Part shown: in pieces, positions 9,081 through 18,783 of the stretch
How positions within the stretch are numbered: the first letter of the stretch is position 1
Layout: each line of letters opens with the position of its first letter
From: Desertivirga xinjiangensis
GTDB taxonomy: Bacteria > Bacteroidota > Bacteroidia > Sphingobacteriales > Sphingobacteriaceae
Assembly (NCBI RefSeq): GCF_024436435.1
Contig: NZ_JAFMZP010000004.1
Location: 558,001-622,000 of the forward strand
Reading direction: 5' to 3'
Length of the DNA: 64,000 nucleotides
Program-made: the position numbers and the translations under genes
Notes under the pieces: model-generated
The model's database searches: none
What the model saw: only the letters and a program-made list of their open reading frames with translations
Told to the model about the DNA's origin: nothing

Positions 9081-12000
9081 TCAATTACTGATCTGCTCAA
9101 ATAATTTTTTGATTTCCCTATTCGATAAGGGAACGATATTGATTTCTCGATATCTCTCCGTCATTTGCTCTGCATGCCAACCAAGGTGACCGGAGTTCTT
9201 TGGGTAGCTTGTAGCCAGTTCGTTGGCACATTGATACATCAAACCTGTAACCAACTGAAGATCTTTCTCGCTTTTAGCTGCAAAGCCATTTAATATTTCA
9301 AGCAGTAAACCCTTTGGTGAATGATGAAACCTGATCTTATCTGTTTTAGCATCCAGCAAAATAGGCATAAGCGGTTTCAACAGTTGCAATGCCCACTCTG
9401 TTTCTACTCCCCAAATCTTAACGTTTCCCTGAATCTCAAAGGGCGCGATCTTTCCAATTTCAAATTTGGAAATCAGGTAGCTAAACCCTTCCTGATTTCC
9501 AAGTTGAGACAAATGCCTTGTTGCTTCAATTTTTCGCTCCGGTGAAGTTTCATCCGAATAGAGTGATATCAGTAGCTTTTCAATCACAACTAACGGATGG
9601 GTTTCTTGAAGTAGTTTGGCCATAAACATCAGTAGGTAGCCATTTAAGTCCGTTATTTTATCGAAAATCGGTAAAAGATTTGAATGCCGGCCGCCAAGCG
9701 TAACATACAATTTCATATAATCATCTATGTCATTGAGCTCAGCTTGTTCATTTACAATAAAGCCTAAAATATAGGGCAGCGCTTCTTTGATGCTTAGTTC
9801 GCGGCAAAACTCTAGATGCGTTCCTATGATATCTATATCGGTCAAAACCGTTTGAAGATTGCTTAACACACATTGTTTCAGGAGATACTTACGATCATCA
9901 AAATGGTTTAACAATGCATTGGTCACAGATTTTCTTTTATTGTCCGCTGCAAATCGCATTCCACCATAACCCTCTGTATTCACCCGGATAAACTTCAGGA
10001 GAATATCCTCATCTGTTGGAAAAAGATTATCCCGCCATATTTTTAGCAATTGTTTGCATTGATACCGTTCGTTGTAAGAGCTGTTTACACTCAATGTATC
10101 GAAGGGAAAAAATGTTATCTCTTCGATATAATATTTCTTAAGATGCTCTCTTACCACATCCGGATAATATTCTATGATATAGTTCCGTCTTAGCTGGTCA
10201 GCCCGCCATATTTTGAAATATTCCAGATTATCAATAGCGTTTAAACAGACATGCAAAGATACCTCCTTGTCGGAAGATTGTTCTCTGATGAATGAAGTCA
10301 GCAAAACGGAATTTACTTTTAATCGTGGATTATCCTCATCGAAACGTTCGTAGAATTCTGATGTATTGATAGTTTCACTACCCGCAATGTGAAAAAGTTG
10401 AATGATACCATTTCGGAATTCCTCTCTTGAGCCGATATATAATAAGTCGTTCATTCTTTTCCGTTCCTGCGTTTCGCGATACCTTATATGTGTAGGATTG
10501 GGTTCATCTACAAAACCGAAAGCTGTTTCACCTAATTTTTCGAGTTGGTCATAAGCATCACGTTGCTGACTATAAAGGAAGCCATTACAGCAAATGTTGA
10601 AACCTTCACGATTCAGAACTCCTTCCTCAACCGCATAAAGAATGTCCGGAAAACAAACCGGCCGAAGCGCACTGCTGAAGGAATACCTTTGCAAACTGTT
10701 TTTTTCCGACAGCATTGCGATACGTAATCCTAAGGAGTGAGTTTGCGTGATTTCCAGGAATTCAACCATTTCGTTAGGCTCTCGGTCATAATGATGACGT
10801 CCGGTAAAGATCAGGTAAGCAACAACTGGGAAAATAATGGTTCGGTCTGAATGATATATTTCTGCACAGACTCCTGCGAGCGATTTATAAAACGCTTTTG
10901 TGACGTCTTTATCATGGCGGAAAAAATTTTGGAATGGCTCACCCTGTACAAGTTGAAGCAAATTTCGGATATGCTGACTGTCACGTGTTGTCAATACGAT
11001 ATCGAGTAATTTCCTTTCGGAGCCAAAGTAGGAAATAGACTTATTATGAGCATAAAGGGCCTGGAAGCCTAAAAGTATCCAGTTATAATGAGCATCAACC
11101 AAATTATGAGCCGACAAATATTGATAAAATCCCTGCCGAAACTCATGTGACACATCTAATAATGGATTATTCAGCAATTGATCTAGAAATTGCTCATCTC
11201 CCAACTTATAATGTGAAATAGCTTCTAGAAGTAATCGGCCAAGATCAGGGTCATTTATATCTACTAACAGTTGTTTAGCCAAGCTTGCATAACGCTCCGC
11301 CTGCGATGCGGATAATGACAGGTAACGAAGTGTCCGGCAAGCGACGATCTTTACTATTACGGCTGTGTCAAGTAGCAGGACGGCTAATAGTTCATCTACA
11401 ATAGCATCATCATTACCGACAAACGCAGCAAGGTTGGATTCGTCGATTGCGACCAACCTTGCTTGATGCCTATTCGTCCGGCTTATTATTTTTTGTAGCA
11501 CTTCAAGCCGGAACTGGGGTCTAAATTTACTGCCTTCGCTTAACGCCAAAAGTTCGATATTATCGGCCTCAATAAGTGCCACCAGTTGTTGGCGGTCTTC
11601 ATGGTCTTCCCGCAACAAGGATAAATAGGTTGCGAGCGTTTGTATCCACTTCCGGCTTATCTTCCGTATTTTGTCACCGAGTGTAACTAACTCTATAACC
11701 TCTGTGGCCTCTAGCTTCAGTAGAGCAAGGGCGGCCAGTTGTTCCTGGAAAAGAGCATTAATGAATGACCATTGCCCATCACGTATATTAAGGATAGAGC
11801 TGTGGGTGAGAACGTCTATTTCCTCTTGGGAAAACACTTCCTGAAGCAACTCATCCTGACAGGAATTAAGCCCTTTGATTTGCAGCAGTAGGGCCAGTTT
11901 TTGTAAAGCGTCGCGGTATTTTACTTTATGTTTATCAAAACTAAGGCCCGAACGTAATTTTCGGGTTGCCGAGACACTCAGTGATTCATCTACAAACCGG

Positions 12001-13208
12001 GTGGCAATAGCGATCCTGTTATTGGGCATTTCTTGCGTAGGGTCATTAAACCATTTCACCAGTTGGTGTAAATAAAACGGCGTTCCCAATAAGTTGGCTA
12101 TTCCTAAGCCATTCATTTTAGAATAAAATGCTGCGGCATTATTAAAGTCGCCCAGTTGCTCTTCCAGGTAATCGAAGATTTGTCGCATGTGCAGTTCAAG
12201 CAACTCATAAAATTGGAAACCGGGCAGCTCCGCGTTAAGGTTTTGATAATTATAAAACATTTTGCGGCAGGAAAACGCAACACGCACAGCCGGATGATTT
12301 CTTCCGAAATCACGGATATGACCGACTACCGTATTGAACTGCGCGGCGGGCACTTCGTCAAGTCCATCAATCAGTATGACGAGATCTTTTACGGGCACGC
12401 TCATCCAGCTTTCAAAATGATCACTTAAAAGTTGTCCGATAGGTATTACTGAACAAAATTTCAGGTCTAAAAGAAGCGGGACAATGGGAAGGTCAAGCTG
12501 GCTAAGCTCCCATGCGGTTTGCCGCATCAGACTGCTCTTTCCCTCATAGGCCTCTGCAATTAAGCAAATCTCCCTTTGCGCTGATTGTCCGATGATCAAT
12601 GATGTCAATGTCAGAACGGATCTTTCTTTTTCTGCGAAATGCCAGGCCTCTGTATCACCTGTTTCGGTGACTGGTTGAATATGACGGGCCATGAAGCCCG
12701 AGACAGGCTTAAGTAACGGTGGATTGAGAGCTGGTTGAAAGCAATGTGCTTTCGCTTCTGCTAGCCCAAAATATTTCTCGGTAAGGCGATAATGCGAAAT
12801 CAGAGCGTCTTCTAAGCGTGAACGGTCCCAAATATCAAATGCAATTGCATGATTTTCCCGCAATTCTCGTTTTTGGATTGTAATCCAGGATTGAATATCC
12901 GGCTTTTGAAGGTCGGCACTAGTTGTTATGATAAAGCTTTCGGATGTTTCCGCATATTCTCCCGACAGAAACAAAGGAACTATAATTTTTAGTTTAGAAA
13001 AAGTTAAGTTAGTGTGTTTACACTGAATGCAGACGTGTTTGCCGCTTTCCTGCCGAAAAGACAACAAGTCTATACCTGATTGAAAATGCCCCTGCCGCAA
13101 GAATTCTTCCGCCGCAAGGTCGCCCGTTCGTTTATGGTATAAAAAAAGACTGATCTTTTGAAAATCCTGCCAATCAACCTTAGACCAAGTAAGTCCGCTT
13201 TCATTCAT
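9081..13208 (-). CDS. STAND NTPase with N-terminal Mrr-like nuclease (Avs-like defence protein)
   Basis: A protein of about 1375 aa counted from the ATG at 13208. Residues 1-150 look like an Mrr-type restriction domain: SGIDLL (D47) followed by CIQCKH (Q62-x-K64). A NACHT/STAND NTPase follows, with Walker A AEAYEGKSS (218-226) and Walker B LVILIDGLDEV (276-286). The long remainder is helical-repeat-like and would serve as the sensor. This nuclease-STAND-sensor order is that of antiviral STAND (Avs) or bacterial NACHT proteins, which bind a phage protein and then switch on the effector. The first Walker A glycine is replaced by Ala. The frame extends to a GTG at 13376, but the extra 56 residues are unlike any domain, so the ATG start is preferred. 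Confidence 0.82.
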   Translation of the reverse strand: MNESGLTWSKVDWQDFQKISLFLYHKRTGDLAAEEFLRQGHFQSGIDLLSFRQESGKHVCIQCKHTNLTFSKLKIIVPLFLSGEYAETSESFIITTSADLQKPDIQSWITIQKRELRENHAIAFDIWDRSRLEDALISHYRLTEKYFGLAEAKAHCFQPALNPPLLKPVSGFMARHIQPVTETGDTEAWHFAEKERSVLTLTSLIIGQSAQREICLIAEAYEGKSSLMRQTAWELSQLDLPIVPLLLDLKFCSVIPIGQLLSDHFESWMSVPVKDLVILIDGLDEVPAAQFNTVVGHIRDFGRNHPAVRVAFSCRKMFYNYQNLNAELPGFQFYELLELHMRQIFDYLEEQLGDFNNAAAFYSKMNGLGIANLLGTPFYLHQLVKWFNDPTQEMPNNRIAIATRFVDESLSVSATRKLRSGLSFDKHKVKYRDALQKLALLLQIKGLNSCQDELLQEVFSQEEIDVLTHSSILNIRDGQWSFINALFQEQLAALALLKLEATEVIELVTLGDKIRKISRKWIQTLATYLSLLREDHEDRQQLVALIEADNIELLALSEGSKFRPQFRLEVLQKIISRTNRHQARLVAIDESNLAAFVGNDDAIVDELLAVLLLDTAVIVKIVACRTLRYLSLSASQAERYASLAKQLLVDINDPDLGRLLLEAISHYKLGDEQFLDQLLNNPLLDVSHEFRQGFYQYLSAHNLVDAHYNWILLGFQALYAHNKSISYFGSERKLLDIVLTTRDSQHIRNLLQLVQGEPFQNFFRHDKDVTKAFYKSLAGVCAEIYHSDRTIIFPVVAYLIFTGRHHYDREPNEMVEFLEITQTHSLGLRIAMLSEKNSLQRYSFSSALRPVCFPDILYAVEEGVLNREGFNICCNGFLYSQQRDAYDQLEKLGETAFGFVDEPNPTHIRYRETQERKRMNDLLYIGSREEFRNGIIQLFHIAGSETINTSEFYERFDEDNPRLKVNSVLLTSFIREQSSDKEVSLHVCLNAIDNLEYFKIWRADQLRRNYIIEYYPDVVREHLKKYYIEEITFFPFDTLSVNSSYNERYQCKQLLKIWRDNLFPTDEDILLKFIRVNTEGYGGMRFAADNKRKSVTNALLNHFDDRKYLLKQCVLSNLQTVLTDIDIIGTHLEFCRELSIKEALPYILGFIVNEQAELNDIDDYMKLYVTLGGRHSNLLPIFDKITDLNGYLLMFMAKLLQETHPLVVIEKLLISLYSDETSPERKIEATRHLSQLGNQEGFSYLISKFEIGKIAPFEIQGNVKIWGVETEWALQLLKPLMPILLDAKTDKIRFHHSPKGLLLEILNGFAAKSEKDLQLVTGLMYQCANELATSYPKNSGHLGWHAEQMTERYREINIVPLSNREIKKLFEQISN

Positions 13209-13682
13209 TTCGTAAAGATAGCGGATTTCGATTGGCTCTTGTTTACCGCCTGTTGGAGGTCTTAGATATTTACTGATTGGGGTTGGGCATATGGGCAGCA
13301 GAAAGTTATCGCAAAGGTAAGCCGTTGCGGCAGGTAAGACCGAGCCCTTTAGGTTTGGGCTAGAAAATCTCTGCACCTCCGCCTAGCCCCGGGATGTATT
13401 TTCTTAGCCACAGAGTCTCGCCTCGCCAAGCCCACCCTTTTTTTTGCCTCTACCAAAAGCCAAACGAGACGTGTGCAGAATGGGTACAAAACTTAAAACA
13501 CAATTCCATTCGATTAAAACTTTAGCTAAATGAGGTTACGAAAATCTTATTACAGTGAGAAAGCCTAGATAGAGTGGTGGTAGTATTCTCTGTAAACGAC
13601 AAAGAATAAGCAATAAAAATTGACTAGAAGCGTGTTGAAGTTTGAATAAAAATCTTAAATTCGTCATACTTGCCTTCACAAT
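13209..13682. promoter_or_regulatory. Divergent promoter region between STAND gene and gajA
   Basis: On the minus strand a -7-type box TACCTTTG (plus-strand CAAAGGTA, 13312-13319) lies about 105 bp upstream of the preferred STAND start at 13208. Transcription from it would begin downstream of the GTG at 13376, which supports the shorter protein. On the plus strand no strong promoter to gajA was found. A short T-run lies at about 13438-13445. Confidence 0.4.
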
Positions 13683-15812
13683 ATGTACATCTCTCAAATA
13701 AACATTAAAAACTATCGAGGCTTCAAGGAAAATATTATACTTTTTGAGCCTGGAATCAATATCGTAATTGGTCACAATAACGCCGGGAAGACGAATTTGC
13801 TTCGGGCACTGCAAATAGTTTTTGACAGAGCGCAACAGCGGTTGTCCATTGACGATTTCAATGCATCAATTACAGACTTCTCCCAGCCACCAAAAGTAGA
13901 GATAAGCGTTACAATCAAAGAAACGGTTGCAGCTGCTGGTGCCAATAACATAGGCGAAGATCTTGAAGATAAAAACGTCGTGTATAACTGGTTGGTGAAC
14001 GAGCAACAGCCATATGAGGCAAGGTTGACCTACCAGTTTTATCTTCCGTTTAAACACCATAGCGAGTATATCAAGGAAATTAGTTCCTTTATAAAAGAGG
14101 ATGGTACGTATGAGACTGAACAGTGCTTCAACCTAATCGATAAAAAGTTTCTAAAGAAATATATCGCAGCTGTATTCGGCGGTGATCCGCAAAATGAAGA
14201 AAAGGCGGGGAGTGATAATTTGGAACGCTTCGACTTTCAATTTCTTGACGCAATCCGTGATGCAGAACGTCAAATGTTTTATGGTAACAACACTTTACTC
14301 AGGGATGTACTTAACTACTTTTTAGACTACGACCTTACGGAAGGTAAGGACTTTGAAGTGTTAACTCCTGAGAACAAGCAATCTTTGCGGGATAGAGAGC
14401 AAGAATTTACAAATAAAGCCCGCGAACTTTTAGGGCATTTAATAAGTAGGATATCTAAAAATGAAATTCTATCGTATGCAAAGGCAACAGGTGCTGATAA
14501 AGGCGGTAATCCGAATTTCGATGCAAATATTTCCGAGCAGCAACTGCTATTTGCGCTTCGCCTAATCGTTGAAAAATTAGGATTTAAACTGCCAATAAAA
14601 AACAATGGATTGGGCTATAATAACCTGTTGTTTATCTCTTTGATTATGGCCCGCATGCAAATGGAGCGAAGCAGCTTCATGGGGGATAATGCAAAGATCT
14701 TCCCGATTCTTGCTATTGAAGAACCAGAAGCCCACTTGCACCCCTCTATGCAATACAAGTTTCTCAGGTTTTTAGATGAGAACATCCATACACAAAAACA
14801 GGCAAGACAGGCTTTTATAACAACACATTCTACACAAATAACTGCGGCGGTAAACTTAGATTCTATAGTTTGCCTTTATGAAGATTTTGAAGGATATCAA
14901 AGAGTAAGTTATCCTGGGCGTGTTTTTTCAGATTCCAATGCGGATAAGGATTCCAAAGCATACGTGCGTCGTTTCCTAGACGCTACAAAATCAAATATGC
15001 TTTTTGCAGACCGGGTAGTTTTTGTTGAAGGATTGGCAGAGCAATTGTTGTTGCCATGCTTTGCGGCTTACCTAAAAGCCGAGGATCTGCTGATTAATGC
15101 ACACACCGCAATAGTGAGTGTTGATGGTACCTCATTTAAACATTTTTTAAAATTGTTTGCGTTTCAGGATGCACCAGATAATTATTGCCTACGCCGGAAG
15201 GTTGTTTGTATCACTGACGCTGATCCATCTCATAGAGAACGAGAAAATGACGAGGAGGAGGAAGATCACCGTCGCCATTGGAAATCATGCTATCCATTCC
15301 AGTTAGACACTGAACCGGATAAATATCATTATTCACCGATGGCCTCTCACGCTCAGGCACTGTTAGCCTTTGCTGCAAACTATCCTCATATGAGGATTTC
15401 GACGCCTTCACAAGGTATTGGAAAAACCTTGGAATATGAACTCGCTCATCACAACCCCGATTGTGGGTTATTATTAACCGATAGCTTTCCTACTAAAGGT
15501 AAAAATAAAAAGGCGGCTATCAGTCAACTTATGCAGGCAATAAAAGATGCTAAGGAATTTGAAGAGCTATCAAGCATGTGTCAGCATCAAGATATAATAA
15601 ACTGGCTAGCCTTGAGTAAATGGGAAAGCGAACCCAAGAAGAAAGCTCTTCTGGCGGCTTGTTATCATCGCGCGATTGAAGCTTCAAAAGGGGAACATGC
15701 CTTTTTGCTGGAACAACAATTACGGAGAAATCTATTGGCCCAGGGAGATACGAGAGTTGACTTCAAAGTACCACCCTATATAGCCGAATCTATCACTTTC
15801 ATTACCCAATAA
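13683..15812 (+). CDS. gajA: Gabija nuclease GajA (OLD-family ATPase with TOPRIM domain)
   Basis: A 709-aa overcoming-lysogenization-defect (OLD) family protein. The N-terminal ATPase has Walker A GHNNAGKT (30-37), a signature-like NGLGYNN (308-314), Walker B LAIEEPEAHLHP (343-354) and H-loop THS (381-383). The C-terminal TOPRIM nuclease has E449 and E453 in VEGLAEQ, then DGTS (481) and DAD (512-514) for metal binding. The UvrD-like helicase gene starts one base after the stop. OLD plus UvrD (class 2 OLD) is the Gabija defence system, in which GajA is a DNA-nicking nuclease controlled by nucleotide levels. It is longer than the best-known GajA (about 580 aa), with the extra length mainly around the TOPRIM domain and C terminus. 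Confidence 0.92.
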   Translation: MYISQINIKNYRGFKENIILFEPGINIVIGHNNAGKTNLLRALQIVFDRAQQRLSIDDFNASITDFSQPPKVEISVTIKETVAAAGANNIGEDLEDKNVVYNWLVNEQQPYEARLTYQFYLPFKHHSEYIKEISSFIKEDGTYETEQCFNLIDKKFLKKYIAAVFGGDPQNEEKAGSDNLERFDFQFLDAIRDAERQMFYGNNTLLRDVLNYFLDYDLTEGKDFEVLTPENKQSLRDREQEFTNKARELLGHLISRISKNEILSYAKATGADKGGNPNFDANISEQQLLFALRLIVEKLGFKLPIKNNGLGYNNLLFISLIMARMQMERSSFMGDNAKIFPILAIEEPEAHLHPSMQYKFLRFLDENIHTQKQARQAFITTHSTQITAAVNLDSIVCLYEDFEGYQRVSYPGRVFSDSNADKDSKAYVRRFLDATKSNMLFADRVVFVEGLAEQLLLPCFAAYLKAEDLLINAHTAIVSVDGTSFKHFLKLFAFQDAPDNYCLRRKVVCITDADPSHRERENDEEEEDHRRHWKSCYPFQLDTEPDKYHYSPMASHAQALLAFAANYPHMRISTPSQGIGKTLEYELAHHNPDCGLLLTDSFPTKGKNKKAAISQLMQAIKDAKEFEELSSMCQHQDIINWLALSKWESEPKKKALLAACYHRAIEASKGEHAFLLEQQLRRNLLAQGDTRVDFKVPPYIAESITFITQ

Positions 15813-15813
15813 A

Positions 15814-17586
15814 ATGATAGACATCAACCAATTACCTAATATTGATCAGTTACCTTCTATTGAGACCCGGTTCAGAGCGTTTGCCGGACCTGGTGCCGGC
15901 AAAACTACTTGGCTAATCAAGCATGTTAAAAATGTACTTAAAGATTCGAAGAAATTAGGTGTAACCCGACGTATTGCTTGCATAACATATACCAACGTTG
16001 CAGCTGAACAGTTATTAAGCCGAATGGATTGCGACAAGTCGCAAATCGAGGTATGCACCATTCACAGCTTTCTCTATAACAATGTGATAAAACCCTTCGC
16101 CCATCTAATTAAAACTGACGACCATGGCGATAACCTATTCAACGTTGCTGAAATGCAAGGGCATGAGGAACACATTCCACATGCAGACCGAATCCGTCGT
16201 TGGCTGTCAACCATCGAGCAAAGAAACGGCAAACGGCAAAATTATTATGGATATTTAAACGGTAGGGATAGCAAAGCCAACCTAGTTAAATACTTAGGAG
16301 GCCTGGATTACAAGTTTGATAATGAAGGCAATATTGTGTTGTATAGCAAGAAACATGTTAATGTTGCAGTACCCAGTTCTAACAGAGAATTATGGATTTA
16401 TAAGAAAAAATATTGGTCAGATGGCGTGATGCACCATGAAGACGTTTTGTATTTCGCAAATTATATAATCAGAAAGTCTCCCCGTGTTCTTGATTTCATA
16501 CGGAACCGGTTTCCGTACGTATTTATTGACGAATTTCAAGATACGACTGTATTACAAACAAGCATTGTGCGGAAGATTGCAGATGGAGATATGACAATTG
16601 GTATCATCGGCGATCTTGCCCAGTCAATTTACAAGTTTGCTGGCGCTGTCCGAACAGACTTTGAAAACCTTCAATTGATAGGAATGGGCTCCTACAAGCT
16701 TGAACAAAATTTCAGGTCGAGCCAATCCATCATTGACTACCTTAATACCTTACGAATCGATATCCAACAGCGCGGGTATGAAGATACCCCTGCTGGCAAC
16801 CCCATCACTTTGTTGGTAGGTTCTCACAGCCAGTCTTATCGTTGGGTACTGGACAACATTAGCCCAGACGCCATAGCTCTAGCTTCTGAACACCGTGATG
16901 TCGAAAGCATCAGGACTGCTGTTGCAGTAGAAGGAGAGCATCAGGTGAAAAAGATGTTTGCGGAAGATTCTAATTCTAAAAGGGCCAGGTACATCCACCT
17001 TCTTTTGACAGGTTATCGTTGGCTCGAGCGAAAAAACAATAAACAGGCTGTGAAAGTAGTAAGTCAACAGTTGAAGGCTCTTAATCCCAATGCTAGTAAA
17101 TTTGCCATTCAGAAAGCAAGCATCTGGATATTGGAGGAACTTAAAAAAGAGGCATCTAAAAGACTGACTGTTCACGATTTCTATTTACTAATAATTGACC
17201 ATTTAGAGAAAAAATTTCAGTTCAAATCTCACGCTCGGTTTGGACCAGGAGGCGCTCAAACATTTTACAGGGGTTGCAGTGTCGATAAAATGCTCCCTTT
17301 TGTAAAAGTAGATACGCAATCCGATGAAAAGATTAGGACTATCCATAGTGCTAAAGGCACGGAGTTTAATCATGTGCTAGTTTGCATGCAGTCTTCGGGT
17401 GATATTGAACGCTACATCCTTGATGCCAAAGCAAAATTGGAGGCTCCGAGCGATGAAGGACGTGTTTATTATGTTGGCTTCAGCAGAGCTAAGGCCAATT
17501 TAATTATTGGAGTGCCTGAATTAAAGGATAAGCTTATTTCTGCCCTTTATAGACAAGGCATAAACGTTGTGCGATTACAGAATTAG
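15814..17586 (+). CDS. gajB: Gabija helicase GajB (UvrD/PcrA-like)
   Basis: A 590-aa superfamily 1 helicase. It shows motif I AGPGAGKTT (24-32), motif Ia ITYTNVAAEQL, motif II IDEFQD (238-243), motif III GDLAQSIYKF (266-275), motif IV QNFRS (298-302), motif V IHSAKGTEF and motif VI YYVGFSRAK near the C terminus. The gene begins one base after gajA, so the two are cotranscribed and translationally coupled. GajB binds GajA in the Gabija complex and is thought to sense DNA ends or nucleotides released during phage replication. It is somewhat longer than typical GajB (about 500 aa). All helicase motifs look intact. Confidence 0.92.
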   Translation: MIDINQLPNIDQLPSIETRFRAFAGPGAGKTTWLIKHVKNVLKDSKKLGVTRRIACITYTNVAAEQLLSRMDCDKSQIEVCTIHSFLYNNVIKPFAHLIKTDDHGDNLFNVAEMQGHEEHIPHADRIRRWLSTIEQRNGKRQNYYGYLNGRDSKANLVKYLGGLDYKFDNEGNIVLYSKKHVNVAVPSSNRELWIYKKKYWSDGVMHHEDVLYFANYIIRKSPRVLDFIRNRFPYVFIDEFQDTTVLQTSIVRKIADGDMTIGIIGDLAQSIYKFAGAVRTDFENLQLIGMGSYKLEQNFRSSQSIIDYLNTLRIDIQQRGYEDTPAGNPITLLVGSHSQSYRWVLDNISPDAIALASEHRDVESIRTAVAVEGEHQVKKMFAEDSNSKRARYIHLLLTGYRWLERKNNKQAVKVVSQQLKALNPNASKFAIQKASIWILEELKKEASKRLTVHDFYLLIIDHLEKKFQFKSHARFGPGGAQTFYRGCSVDKMLPFVKVDTQSDEKIRTIHSAKGTEFNHVLVCMQSSGDIERYILDAKAKLEAPSDEGRVYYVGFSRAKANLIIGVPELKDKLISALYRQGINVVRLQN

Positions 17587-17706
17587 AGCTGAATGAGAAG
17601 TTTTTATATCACAAAAGAGACGTTTACATAACTTGGTTTTTAATGTTATATATTAATCGACGTCTGCCAGTCCTTGCATTACTAATTATGTTTGCAATAA
17701 TACTTA

Positions 17707-18783
17707 ATGGAAAGATTACGATTTGACATTCCCGGTTTCGATTTAAAAATTAAACTGAACTCCTCGGAGACTTGCAGTCCAGAAAAAATTTCTGGTTTCG
17801 AGCATACCATCAATAATTTGATAGGCGAACTGGTAACAGAAGAATTCGAGGTGTCTGCGACAGTTAAAGAGTTAAACACCTTTTCCATTAGTATTTCCGC
17901 AGTTCACAATCGAGGTATTAGAGCATACCAAATCTCTTTTGACGTTGGACTATTTAAATGGATTTATGATAGCCTTTATGTCGTTTTATCAAACAACGAT
18001 ATATTTTCCGGATTCGGTAGTTCATCTGGGCGCTTTTCTATTCCAACACTAGATGTGCCGGACTGGAACAGTCTTGATTTAGCTATGGCTAACAATGAGG
18101 AAGTACTTTTTGATGCCGACAGGCTGACCTTGCATGGCTATCTCTATACCTTATGTTTAAGCTTCATTATTCGTCATGAAGTTCGCCACATAGCAAATGG
18201 GCATGTTGATTATTTGCACAACGAATTAAATCCTTTGTTTTACGAAAACTCAAGAAATGGACTTAGTACAATGGATAATCAAACGCTTGAAATGGACGTC
18301 GATTCCTGCGTCTTTGTAGGAATTCTCCACGGAATGTTGAATGATTCTTCTCAAAAGGAACGTATACCGGAAGAGCTTCGGGATGAAATGGGAGTATTTA
18401 TGTCTGCGCTATTCTGTATTCAGTTTCTTTTCTATTGTCTACCTTCCAGAAAAGCGACCAGCATTGCAGAGGCAGAGGCAAACTCACATCCCAATGCCTA
18501 CCTTAGATATTTTTTTTCTTTCACAGCAGGATTGTCGTACATAGAAGAAAACTGGCCAAATCATTTAGATGCGTTTGGGAACCTGCATAAGGAGAACTTC
18601 TGGCAGTTTATTAATAGTGTATTCGAAAATGATTCAGTCCAACTTGAAAAAATAAGGCTGGACTACGATTGGTCCAACTCGCAAGAGGGATTCGATTATA
18701 TGAATAGAATATGGGATAACTGGAATTCTTGGATACCCAGGTTGCAGCGGTTTACATATCTACCATTAGCCTCCTCTACTTAA
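17707..18783 (+). CDS. Predicted intracellular zinc metallopeptidase (HExxH)
   Basis: A 358-aa protein with a metallopeptidase signature HEVRHIANGH (157-166) and, 34 residues further on, EMDVDS (195-200), whose acidic residues could supply the third zinc ligand as in M48-like or Lit-like (U49) peptidases. No signal peptide is visible, so the enzyme would act in the cytoplasm. It lies 120 bp downstream of gajB on the same strand and ends just before the putative island edge. It resembles the logic of the phage-exclusion protease Lit, which cleaves EF-Tu, but I cannot claim homology. It may be an independent defence gene or a Gabija accessory. The peptidase call is good; the substrate is unknown. 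Confidence 0.7.
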   Translation: MERLRFDIPGFDLKIKLNSSETCSPEKISGFEHTINNLIGELVTEEFEVSATVKELNTFSISISAVHNRGIRAYQISFDVGLFKWIYDSLYVVLSNNDIFSGFGSSSGRFSIPTLDVPDWNSLDLAMANNEEVLFDADRLTLHGYLYTLCLSFIIRHEVRHIANGHVDYLHNELNPLFYENSRNGLSTMDNQTLEMDVDSCVFVGILHGMLNDSSQKERIPEELRDEMGVFMSALFCIQFLFYCLPSRKATSIAEAEANSHPNAYLRYFFSFTAGLSYIEENWPNHLDAFGNLHKENFWQFINSVFENDSVQLEKIRLDYDWSNSQEGFDYMNRIWDNWNSWIPRLQRFTYLPLASST

